A stretch of DNA of 64,000 bases, taken from contig CAKPAW010000003.1 in the NCBI GenBank assembly GCA_934133165.1, forward strand, positions 75,018 through 139,017, read 5' to 3'. Under the pieces are notes generated by a model. It saw only the letters and a list, made by a program, of their open reading frames with translations. It ran no database searches and was not told the DNA's origin. A program made the position numbers and the translations under genes. Positions 1 through 6,807 of this stretch are shown piece after piece (within the stretch, counting starts at the first letter, position 1; every line of letters starts with the position of its first letter). The stretch is from an uncultured Clostridia bacterium. Lineage in GTDB: Bacteria > Bacillota > Clostridia > TANB77 > CAG-508.

Positions 1-324
1 ATAACAAAAAAAGGCGGAACAATGAGACTTGGAAGCTATCCTTGTGAAATAAAAGAAGGAACACTTGCACATAAAATATACAAAGAAAAAAATATAAATG
101 AAAGACATCGCCATCGTTTTGAATATAATAACGACTACAGAGAAAAAATGGAAAAAGCAGGACTTACTATTTCAGGAACATCACCAGACGGAACTTTAGT
201 AGAAATAGTAGAAATAAAAGATCATCCATTCTTTATAGCAGGACAATTCCACCCAGAATTTAAGTCAAGACCAGATAGACCAGCACCATTATTTGTTGAA
301 CTAGTAAAAGCAGCAAAAAAATAA
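1..324 (+). CDS. pyrG: CTP synthase, C-terminal fragment (cut by window edge)
   Basis: CTP synthase makes CTP from UTP, ATP and glutamine. Only the last 107 codons are present and the frame is open from base 1. The visible part is the end of the class I glutamine amidotransferase domain. It contains TKKGGTMRLG, the basic RHRHRFEYNN stretch, and the GQFHPEFKSRP motif that carries the catalytic His and Glu of the amidotransferase triad. The match is at normal C-terminal length with no sign of damage. An intrinsic-terminator-like hairpin follows directly after the stop. Confidence 0.95.
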   Translation: MTKKGGTMRLGSYPCEIKEGTLAHKIYKEKNINERHRHRFEYNNDYREKMEKAGLTISGTSPDGTLVEIVEIKDHPFFIAGQFHPEFKSRPDRPAPLFVELVKAAKK

Positions 325-332
325 AATGAATA

Positions 333-377
333 AAACCACTTTATTTGGAGAAAATAATTCCAAATGAGGTGGTTTTT
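333..377 (+). terminator. Hairpin after pyrG that contains the SD of the next gene
   Basis: Stem AAACCAC (333-339) pairs with GTGGTTT (369-375), and ATTTGGA (343-349) pairs with TCCAAAT (359-365). Five T residues follow. It looks like the pyrG terminator, but its 3' arm holds GAGGTGG (366-372), the ribosome-binding site for the gene starting at 378. Confidence 0.7.
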
Positions 378-1067
378 ATGAAATTAAAAATAAAGAAAAA
401 CTTGAAACCAATTATAATAATTAGCATTTTGTTTGCTATATTTTTAAGTTATAATATATTTTTTAGAAATGAAGGAGTACTAGCACTTTCTAAATATGGT
501 TCAAGAGGTTCAGAAGTAACACAAATACAAACAAAATTAAAAAGATGGGGATATTATAGTGGATCTGTAGATGGAATATATGGAAGTCAAACACTAGCTG
601 CAGTTAAATATTTTCAAAGAAAAAATGGACTAACAGTAGACGGAATTGCAGGAACAAAAACTTTGCAAGCAATGGGAATATATACATCTTCAAACTCTTC
701 AAGTTCATCTAGTAACTCAAATAATGTTAATCTGTTAGCAAGACTTGTTTACGGAGAAGCTAGAGGAGAGCCATATACAGGACAAGTTGCAGTTGCAGCA
801 GTTGTACTAAATAGAGTAAAAAGTTCAAGTTTTCCAAACACAATAGCAGGAGTAATATATCAAAATGGTGCATTTGATGTAGTAAAAGATGGACAAATAA
901 ACATGAGCCCAAATAGTACTGCAATAAAAGCAGCACAAGATGCTTTAAATGGTTGGGATCCATCATATGGAGCTATATATTACTTTAATCCAAACACTGC
1001 AACAAACAAATGGATATGGTCAAGACCAATGACAGTAACAATTGGAAACCATAGATTCTGTAAGTAA
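378..1067 (+). CDS. SleB-like cell-wall hydrolase with peptidoglycan-binding domain
   Basis: A secreted or membrane-anchored peptidoglycan hydrolase of the SleB/CwlJ family, which degrade spore cortex during germination. Start chosen at 378 because GAGGTGG lies 5 bases upstream; the in-frame ATG at 345 sits inside the pyrG hairpin. The 229-residue product has a hydrophobic signal or anchor at about residues 11-29, a PG_binding_1 repeat at about 40-100 (GSRGSEVTQIQ, DGIYGSQT), a Ser/Asn linker, then the SleB catalytic domain from about 117. GEARGE gives the family catalytic Glu at about residue 127. The domain order matches SleB, but vegetative hydrolases of the same build exist, so a germination role is inference. 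Confidence 0.88.
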   Translation: MKLKIKKNLKPIIIISILFAIFLSYNIFFRNEGVLALSKYGSRGSEVTQIQTKLKRWGYYSGSVDGIYGSQTLAAVKYFQRKNGLTVDGIAGTKTLQAMGIYTSSNSSSSSSNSNNVNLLARLVYGEARGEPYTGQVAVAAVVLNRVKSSSFPNTIAGVIYQNGAFDVVKDGQINMSPNSTAIKAAQDALNGWDPSYGAIYYFNPNTATNKWIWSRPMTVTIGNHRFCK

Positions 1068-1081
1068 CAAACAATAAGAAG

Positions 1082-1111
1082 GAAGAACATTAATTTTAAT
1101 GTTCTTCTTTT
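1082..1111 (+). terminator. Intrinsic terminator after the SleB-like gene
   Basis: GAAGAACATTAA (1082-1093) pairs with TTAATGTTCTTC (1096-1107) and is followed by TTTT. Confidence 0.8.
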
Positions 1112-1245
1112 GGTGTCTAGTAGTAAAAAAATAATGAATAGTCTAAATGAAACACATGGCAATACCAATTTTAATTTACATTTTTCCTTGACAAAAAGCA
1201 TATGTATTGATAAGATATTTTTGAAAACAATAGGAGGATTCGGCA

Positions 1246-1755
1246 ATGAAATTATACCCAAATGCCTATTTAAAAAATGTAAAAGAAATAACAATAGATT
1301 TTTTAAATAAAAATAATATAAAAGCACTAATATTAGATGTAGATAATACATTAATAGACTTCAATAAAAAAATGCTAGATGGAGTAGAAGAATGGTGCAA
1401 AAATTTAAAAAAACAAGGAATAAAACTATTTATAGTATCTAATAGTAATAAAAAAGCAAAAGTAGAAATGGTAGCAAAAAAATTAGAATTACCATATATA
1501 CATTTTGCAACAAAACCTTTTAAAAGAGGATTCAGAAAAGCAGCTAAAATGTTACAAGAAAAAGACGAAAATATAGCAGTTGTAGGAGATCAAATATTTA
1601 CAGATGTAATAGGTGCAAATAGATGCAAAATGTTTTCTATATTAGTAGAACCAATAGAGAAAAAAGACTTATTAGTAACAAAAATAAAAAGGCCATTAGA
1701 AAATTATATTATAAAAAGATATCAAAAATCATTAGAAAAATCATTAGAAAAATAA
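1246..1755 (+). CDS. YqeG-family HAD phosphatase
   Basis: A HAD superfamily subclass IIIA phosphatase of the YqeG type, 169 residues, the usual size. HAD motif I is DVDNTLIDFN with the nucleophile and acid Asp at residues 31 and 33. Motif II is FIVSNSN near residue 65, and the C-terminal acidic motif is GDQIFTDVIGAN with Asp115 and Asp120. The start is supported by AGGAGG a few bases upstream. In Firmicutes yqeG is linked to ribosome-assembly and shikimate genes; the substrate is not established. It leads a short run with a prepilin peptidase and an M24 peptidase. Confidence 0.9.
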   Translation: MKLYPNAYLKNVKEITIDFLNKNNIKALILDVDNTLIDFNKKMLDGVEEWCKNLKKQGIKLFIVSNSNKKAKVEMVAKKLELPYIHFATKPFKRGFRKAAKMLQEKDENIAVVGDQIFTDVIGANRCKMFSILVEPIEKKDLLVTKIKRPLENYIIKRYQKSLEKSLEK

Positions 1756-1784
1756 GTAGCAAATGAAAAGTAGGAGAGATAAAA

Positions 1785-2534
1785 ATGTATATAAACAATA
1801 TAAATATAATATATTATATTTTAGTAGGAATTTTAGGATTAATAGTAGGACAATTTGTAGATTGGTGCAATATAAGATTACCAGAATATAAAAAGGTGTT
1901 TTCAAAAGAATTTTTTACAATATATATGAAAAACTTTAAACCAAAATATTTATTAATGTTTACAACAGCAATATTATATATGGCAATTCTTTATTTTAAA
2001 TTTAAAAGTACAGATTTGATTGTACAATTAAATGTATTAAAATATCTAATTTTAACACCAATGTTATTATCAGCATTAGTAATAGACTGGAAACTACAAA
2101 TAATACCAAATCGCTTAAACTTAACGATATTTGAAACAGGATTAGTATTTACATTTGCACAAGGAATGTGTGACATAAATCAAGGGATTAATATGTTACT
2201 AGGTTCATTAGTTGGTGCAGGAATATTTTTAATTATTACATTACTTGGAGGATTAATTGCAGGAAAAGAAGCAATGGGATTTGGAGACGTAAAACTAATG
2301 GGAGCGTTAGGGTTATTTTTTGGCTGGGAAAAAATAATAGCAGTATCTCTAATAGCATTTTTATTGGCTGCAATTATTAGTATAATTCTTCTTGCTAGTA
2401 AGAAAAAGAAAACAGATGAATACATCCCATTTGGACCATTTATAGTAATTTCAGCATTTATTGTAGTATTAGTTCCTTTTGATATTTTATTAATTTGCTT
2501 ATTAAAAATATTTACTTTAGGAATGGCTAAATAA
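1785..2534 (+). CDS. Type IV prepilin peptidase (A24 family)
   Basis: A polytopic inner-membrane aspartic protease that cleaves prepilin leaders. The 249-residue protein has about seven hydrophobic segments. The two family Asp motifs are present: LVIDWKLQIIPN (Asp101) and MGFGDVKLMG (Asp168). The N-terminal zinc/methyltransferase region of classical PilD is reduced: only a single Cys remains near residue 28 and no CxxC pair. It may therefore cleave without N-methylating. Likely substrates in the same window are the two prepilins encoded at 56863-58730, whose leaders end in NQKG. Confidence 0.9.
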   Translation: MYINNINIIYYILVGILGLIVGQFVDWCNIRLPEYKKVFSKEFFTIYMKNFKPKYLLMFTTAILYMAILYFKFKSTDLIVQLNVLKYLILTPMLLSALVIDWKLQIIPNRLNLTIFETGLVFTFAQGMCDINQGINMLLGSLVGAGIFLIITLLGGLIAGKEAMGFGDVKLMGALGLFFGWEKIIAVSLIAFLLAAIISIILLASKKKKTDEYIPFGPFIVISAFIVVLVPFDILLICLLKIFTLGMAK

Positions 2535-2564
2535 TAAAAATATAAATAGAAAGTGTGATGTCCT

Positions 2565-3638
2565 ATGAACACAAAAATAAGATGGTTAAGGGAAAAAATG
2601 AAAATGCAAGATATGCAGGGAATGATTGTATCAAACCCTGTTAATATTCGTTACTTAACAGGAATTTTAGCAGAAGGTTTACTATTAATTACCAGAAAAG
2701 AAAACATATTTTTAACAGATTCAAGATATATAGAAGAAGTAAATTCTACCTTAACAATAGACGATGAAATAATAGTATATGAATTTAAAGATTTTAGTAA
2801 AGATGAATACGAGAATTTCTTTTTGTTTTGCGAAAACGTAGGATTTGAAGAAGACTATGTTACTTATTCAAAATACAAACAATACATGCATGAATTTAAA
2901 ATAAACAATTTACAAGAAACAGAAAAAGTAATAGAAAAACAAAGAATGATAAAAGATGAAGAAGAAATAGAAAAAATAAGTAAAGCCTGCGAAATAACAG
3001 ATAATTGTTTTAGATATTTATTAGATTATATAAAAGTAGGGCAGACAGAAAAAGAAATAGCCTTCGAAATAGAAAAGTACTTTAGAACACATGGAGCAGA
3101 AGACAAAGCCTTTGACACAATTGTAGCTTCAGGAAAGAACTCTTCAAAACCACATGCAGTTCCAACAGATAGAAAAATAGATTTAGGAGATCCAATCACA
3201 ATAGATTTTGGTTGCAAATACGAAGGATATTGTTCAGACATGACAAGAACAATATTTGTAGGATATGTACCAGAAGAAATAAAACCTATATATGATTTAG
3301 TATTAAAAAATCAATTACAAACAGAAAAAGAACTAAAAGATGGAGCAAATATAAAATTATTTTCACGAATGGTAGAAAATGATTTTAAATTACATGAGTA
3401 CGATTTAGTACATGCTTTAGGTCATGGAGTAGGACTAGATATTCATGAATTCCCATTTATACATGGAAAGAATGATAATACTTTAAAAGAAAAAATGGTA
3501 GTTACAAATGAGCCAGGAATATATGTGCCAGGCAAATTTGGAGTTAGAATAGAAGATACAACGTTAATTACAAAAAATGGTTGTATAAATTTAACAAAAT
3601 CAGACAAAAATTATATAGTGATAGAAGCAAAAAAATAA
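2565..3638 (+). CDS. M24 metallopeptidase (Xaa-Pro aminopeptidase type)
   Basis: A cytosolic aminopeptidase of the pita-bread fold that removes N-terminal residues preceding proline. The 357-residue protein has the creatinase-like N-terminal domain (to about residue 125) and the catalytic M24 domain. The metal ligands are visible in order: DFGCKYEGYCSDMTRT (two Asp), HALGHGVGLDIHEFP (His), NEPGIYVP (Glu) and VRIEDT (Glu). It lies just upstream of efp, the usual Firmicutes order, because EF-P assists synthesis of proline stretches. Specificity for Xaa-Pro is inferred from the family. Confidence 0.92.
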   Translation: MNTKIRWLREKMKMQDMQGMIVSNPVNIRYLTGILAEGLLLITRKENIFLTDSRYIEEVNSTLTIDDEIIVYEFKDFSKDEYENFFLFCENVGFEEDYVTYSKYKQYMHEFKINNLQETEKVIEKQRMIKDEEEIEKISKACEITDNCFRYLLDYIKVGQTEKEIAFEIEKYFRTHGAEDKAFDTIVASGKNSSKPHAVPTDRKIDLGDPITIDFGCKYEGYCSDMTRTIFVGYVPEEIKPIYDLVLKNQLQTEKELKDGANIKLFSRMVENDFKLHEYDLVHALGHGVGLDIHEFPFIHGKNDNTLKEKMVVTNEPGIYVPGKFGVRIEDTTLITKNGCINLTKSDKNYIVIEAKK

Positions 3639-3711
3639 TTAATAATATAGATTAGAAAAGAAAATTATATTGAAAAAATTACTATAATAGCTTAAAATAA
3701 CAAAAAAACAC

Positions 3712-3740
3712 TTGATTTTTAGCTAAAAATATAGTAAAAT
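3712..3740 (+). promoter_or_regulatory. Sigma-A promoter for efp
   Basis: TTGATT (3712-3717), 17-base spacer, TAAAAT (3735-3740), about 80 bases before the efp start. Confidence 0.65.
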
Positions 3741-3818
3741 AACTAACATTGATAAAACGAAATAAAAAATATAATAAAGTTTCAATCATATTGGAACTAA
3801 TAAAAGGAGGAAATAAAT

Positions 3819-4385
3819 ATGGCAGAAGTATATATGGCAGGAGATTTTAGAAATGGAACAACATTTGAAATGGACGGAAACGTATTCAAAGTAGTAGAAT
3901 TCCAACACGTAAAACCAGGAAAAGGAGCAGCATTTGTTAGAACAAAATTAAAAAACGTTATTACAGGAGCAGTTTTAGAAAAAACATTTAACCCATCAGA
4001 AAAATATCCAGGAGCAGAAATTGAAAAAAGAGATATGCAATATTTATATGTAGATGGAGAGTTATATTACTTTATGGATAATGAAACATACGAACAAATG
4101 CCTTTAAATAAAGAACAAATAGGAGATGCTTTAAAATACATAAAAGAAAATATGTCAGTAAAAGTACTTTCTTATAAAGGAAATGTATTTGCTGTAGAAC
4201 CACCTATGTTTGTGGAACTAGAAGTTACTTATACAGAACCAGGATTTAGTGGAAACACAACAACTACATCTGGAAAACCAGCAACATTAGAAAATGGTTA
4301 CGAAATATCTGTACCACTTTTCGTAAATATTGGAGATGTAATTCGTATAGACACAAGAACTGGCGAGTATATGGAAAGAGTTTAA
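3819..4385 (+). CDS. efp: Translation elongation factor P
   Basis: EF-P binds ribosomes stalled on polyproline and promotes peptide bond formation. The 188-residue length and three-domain layout are normal. The modification loop reads HVKPGKGAAFVR with the target lysine at residue 35, in the context where Bacillus subtilis EF-P carries 5-aminopentanol on its Lys32. AAAGGAGG precedes the start. It has its own promoter and is followed after 21 bases by the zinc-ribbon gene. Confidence 0.97.
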   Translation: MAEVYMAGDFRNGTTFEMDGNVFKVVEFQHVKPGKGAAFVRTKLKNVITGAVLEKTFNPSEKYPGAEIEKRDMQYLYVDGELYYFMDNETYEQMPLNKEQIGDALKYIKENMSVKVLSYKGNVFAVEPPMFVELEVTYTEPGFSGNTTTTSGKPATLENGYEISVPLFVNIGDVIRIDTRTGEYMERV

Positions 4386-4406
4386 TAGAAAAGAGGAAAT
4401 AAATAC

Positions 4407-4901
4407 ATGTCAGTATTAAGCGATAACTATAAAAGAATTATCACAGAAATCGAGGGAAGAATAACAAATCCCGAAGATTTAGAATTTGTTAAAGAAAAAA
4501 TGTCTGAACTATCTATGATATTTATGGATATTATAGATAATCTAGCAGATAAAGCAGACGAAAAAATAAAACAAATTGAAGAAAAACAAAAAAAGATCGA
4601 AGAGAAAATGAACGAAGTAGAAGGAGCCATTAACGAAATAGAAACAGATATCTATGTTGAAGATGACCAGAACTTCGATTTTGAAATAGTTTGCCCATAT
4701 TGCGACTATGAATTTGTTACATCTATAGATGGTAAAGATGAAGTTACATGCCCAAAATGTAACAATGTAATAGAACTTGACTGGAACGATGATGAAGAAG
4801 ATAGTTGTTGTTCAGGTCATTGCCATAGCTGTCACGGATGTGAAGAAGATGATGATTGTGACTGCGATGACGAAGAAAATGAAGAAGATGATGATATGTA
4901 A
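4407..4901 (+). CDS. Coiled-coil zinc-ribbon protein (CD1247 N-terminal domain type)
   Basis: A 164-residue protein commonly encoded next to efp in Clostridia and named after Clostridioides difficile CD1247; its function is not known. The N-terminal two thirds is a charged helical region (about residues 10-80). A zinc ribbon follows with CPYC and CPKC pairs (about residues 92-120). The last 30 residues are extreme in composition: five closely spaced Cys and three His (SCCSGHCHSCHGC) and then an Asp/Glu tail. The Cys/His cluster looks able to bind more metal, which is inference. Confidence 0.8.
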   Translation: MSVLSDNYKRIITEIEGRITNPEDLEFVKEKMSELSMIFMDIIDNLADKADEKIKQIEEKQKKIEEKMNEVEGAINEIETDIYVEDDQNFDFEIVCPYCDYEFVTSIDGKDEVTCPKCNNVIELDWNDDEEDSCCSGHCHSCHGCEEDDDCDCDDEENEEDDDM

Positions 4902-4936
4902 AAAAGAAGAACTTTTTTAAAGTTCTTCTTTTTTTT
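4902..4936. terminator. Bidirectional terminator between the zinc-ribbon gene and tmRNA
   Basis: AAAAGAAGAACTTT (4902-4915) pairs with AAAGTTCTTCTTTT (4919-4932), with A and T tracts on both sides, so it can end transcripts from both directions. Confidence 0.8.
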
Positions 4937-5289
4937 GGTGGAGGTGAGGAGAGTCGAACTCCTGTCCAATATCTTTTCCATATGAACTTCTACGAGTGTA
5001 GTTTGTTATTAAAATTCCTATTATAACCCATTAGCAAACAAACGAAAAATAATAGTAGCCATTAAAATACCTGCTATTTCCATGGCAAGAAATAGGTTCG
5101 TTTCCCACTAAATCGACGCCTTATATAAAATGTGGGGATTCTATATAAAACGTTAGCGCACTAGGCAGCTAAAGCAAATTCTCTTTGATCTGCGTTTATA
5201 TTTATTTTCCCGTTTTTTAAAGTGGCAAACGAGAATCCACTACTCGCTATTCATACTTCTAAAACACTGTCGAAACCAATTACACCCCC
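4936..5289 (-). ncRNA. ssrA: tmRNA (ssrA)
   Basis: tmRNA rescues stalled ribosomes and tags the product for proteolysis. The 5' end GGGGGTG (5289 downward) pairs with the 3' end CACCTCC next to ACCA, forming the tRNA-like acceptor stem. The T arm reads GAGAGTCGAACTCC in reverse complement and the 5' part has GGTTTCGACA. A pseudoknot of CGAG/CTCG and GTGG/CCAC ends 10 bases before GGG (5209-5211), the likely resume codon. The tag frame 5211-5161 then reads GKININADQREFALAA and a TAG stop. A shorter tag starting at the GCA codon, ADQREFALAA, is the alternative. The LAA end is typical. Confidence 0.93.
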
Positions 5290-5310
5290 AAATATTACAA
5301 GTACTTAATT

Positions 5311-5339
5311 ATTATACAATATTTGCAATTCAATTTCAA
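5311..5339 (-). promoter_or_regulatory. Sigma-A promoter for tmRNA
   Basis: On the minus strand TTGAAA (5334-5339), 17-base spacer, TATAAT (5311-5316). It lies about 22 bases before the mature 5' end, leaving a short leader for processing. Confidence 0.85.
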
Positions 5340-5471
5340 TGGGAAAACATAACAAATTTAAGTTTACATATTGCAAAAAACAAAATAATAGTATATAATA
5401 CCTATGATTATTACATAAATGTTAACGTGTTACAATTCTATTAAATGTATATTACAATTTTATTAATAATA

Positions 5472-5499
5472 TTGACATATCATTTAAAACATATAAAAT
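5472..5499 (+). promoter_or_regulatory. Sigma-A promoter for rsmD
   Basis: TTGACA (5472-5477), 16-base spacer, TAAAAT (5494-5499), 26 bases before the rsmD start. Confidence 0.7.
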
Positions 5500-5525
5500 A
5501 AGTATATGAAACAAAGGAGTACCTT

Positions 5526-6077
5526 ATGAGAGTAATTGCAGGAAAAGCAAAAGGAACTAAATTAAACTCTATAGATGATTTATCTACAAGACCAACTTTG
5601 GATAGAGTTAAAGAGCCTTTGTTTAGTATAATTCAAAATTATCTTGAAGAAGCATATGTATTAGATTTATTTGCAGGAAGTGGAGCATTAGGAATAGAAA
5701 GTTTAAGTAGAGGAAGCAAACAAGCTACATTTTGTGATAAATCATATAAAGTAATAAAAATACTAAAAGAAAATTTACAAAAAACAAGGTTAGAAGAACA
5801 AAGTATAGTTATAAATCAAGACTATAAAAAATGTTTAGAACAGGTAAATAATAAGTTTAATGTTATTTTTATAGATCCACCTTACAAATTAGATATAGGT
5901 GTAGATGCAGTAAAAAGAATTTTAGATTTAAATTTACTTAAAAAAGATGGAATTATTATATTAGAAACAGATGAAGAAGAAAGAGATATAAAAGAATTAG
6001 AAAATTTAGAAATAGAAATATATGATAAAAGAAAGTATGGAAGAGTAAGACTTCTCTTCTTACGTGAAAGGGGCTAA
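5526..6077 (+). CDS. rsmD: 16S rRNA (guanine966-N2)-methyltransferase
   Basis: RsmD methylates G966 of 16S rRNA using S-adenosylmethionine. The 183-residue protein starts with MRVIAGKAKG, has the SAM-binding motif DLFAGSGALGIE (about residues 47-58) and the N6/N2-type catalytic motif FIDPPYK (about 115-121). RBS AAAGGAG lies close upstream. In many Firmicutes coaD follows; here coaD is absent and a coiled-coil gene follows after 3 bases. Confidence 0.95.
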   Translation: MRVIAGKAKGTKLNSIDDLSTRPTLDRVKEPLFSIIQNYLEEAYVLDLFAGSGALGIESLSRGSKQATFCDKSYKVIKILKENLQKTRLEEQSIVINQDYKKCLEQVNNKFNVIFIDPPYKLDIGVDAVKRILDLNLLKKDGIIILETDEEERDIKELENLEIEIYDKRKYGRVRLLFLRERG

Positions 6078-6080
6078 ACA

Positions 6081-6518
6081 ATGGAGATATTTACATTATT
6101 AGAAACATTAGAGGAAATGTTAGAAGGCAGCAAATCAATTCCTTTTTCTAATAAAGGCATTGTAGACAAAGAAGAAATGTTAGAGATTATAAAAGAAATA
6201 CGTTTAAAATTACCAGAGGAATTAAAGCAAGCTAAATGGGTAAAAGAAGAAAGACAACGTATTTTAGTTGAAGCGCAAAAAGAAGCAGATGGAATAGTAA
6301 AAGAGGCTGAAAACAGAATTATTTCAATGATAGATGAACACGAAATAACAAGAAAAGCATATGAACAAAAAGCTGAAATAATAGAGACAGCGAACGAAAT
6401 GTCTAGAGAAATTTCAAAAGGAACAAAAGATTATGCAGATAGCATTTTACAAAATATAGAAACAGCATTACAAAGTGCCCTTGAAACAATTCAAAATAAT
6501 AGAAAAGAATTAAAATAA
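6081..6518 (+). CDS. Coiled-coil protein, often labelled ATPase-like, function unknown
   Basis: A 145-residue, almost entirely helical, Glu/Lys-rich soluble protein. Residues about 50-140 have heptad-like spacing and resemble the peripheral-stalk coiled coils of ATP synthases (WVKEERQRILVEAQKEADGIVKEAE), which explains database labels such as V-type ATPase subunit. No ATP synthase genes are nearby. It is translationally close to rsmD, as in other Clostridia where similar genes follow rsmD-coaD. The real role is unknown. Confidence 0.7.
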   Translation: MEIFTLLETLEEMLEGSKSIPFSNKGIVDKEEMLEIIKEIRLKLPEELKQAKWVKEERQRILVEAQKEADGIVKEAENRIISMIDEHEITRKAYEQKAEIIETANEMSREISKGTKDYADSILQNIETALQSALETIQNNRKELK

Positions 6519-6525
6519 GAAAAAT

Positions 6526-6560
6526 AATCCACAATTTATGAACAAATTGTGGATTACTTT
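6526..6560 (+). terminator. Intrinsic terminator after the rsmD operon
   Basis: AATCCACAATTT (6526-6537) pairs with AAATTGTGGATT (6544-6555) around a 6-base loop; only a short T-rich run (ACTTT) follows. Confidence 0.65.
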
Positions 6561-6571
6561 ATGTCAAAAAT

Positions 6572-6690
6572 TACCATTAGGGACGTTTCCAAAAGGTTAA
6601 TCTGTCCCTTTTGGAGTGATATGTTAAATTTCTATTAATTATAATTACCAAAAGGGACAGATTAACCTTTTGGAAACGTCCCTAATGGTA
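6572..6690. repeat. REP-like doublet (REPIN): perfect inverted repeat
   Basis: A 43-bp arm (6572-6614) containing TTAGGGACGTTTCC and ATCTGTCCCTTTTGG is repeated perfectly in reverse orientation (6648-6690), separated by 33 AT-rich bases. Each arm alone also contains AGGGAC and GTCCCT and can fold on itself. The arms belong to the repeat family that flanks the RAYT transposase at 15.2-16.3 kb. Confidence 0.9.
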
Positions 6691-6731
6691 CCTAGGAAAA
6701 AATAAAAATGCAATAAATTTAGAGTAAATTC

Positions 6732-6760
6732 TTGCAAATAAAGAAGTGTAATGATAGAAT
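6732..6760 (+). promoter_or_regulatory. Promoter for ftsK
   Basis: TTGCAA (6732-6737), 17-base spacer, TAGAAT (6755-6760), 47 bases upstream of the ftsK start and downstream of the REP doublet. Confidence 0.5.
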
Positions 6761-6807
6761 TGAAATGTAAAATTAGGAGTTTTTTATACAAAGGAAGGAT
6801 GTTTTAA

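Noticed and set aside
345..377. Upstream in-frame ATG extending the SleB-like protein
   Set aside because: It lies inside the pyrG hairpin and has no SD, whereas ATG 378 has GAGGTGG at proper distance and gives a normal signal-anchor start.
6572..6690. CRISPR array
   Set aside because: There are only two arms in inverted orientation, no direct repeats with regular spacers and no cas genes in the window.
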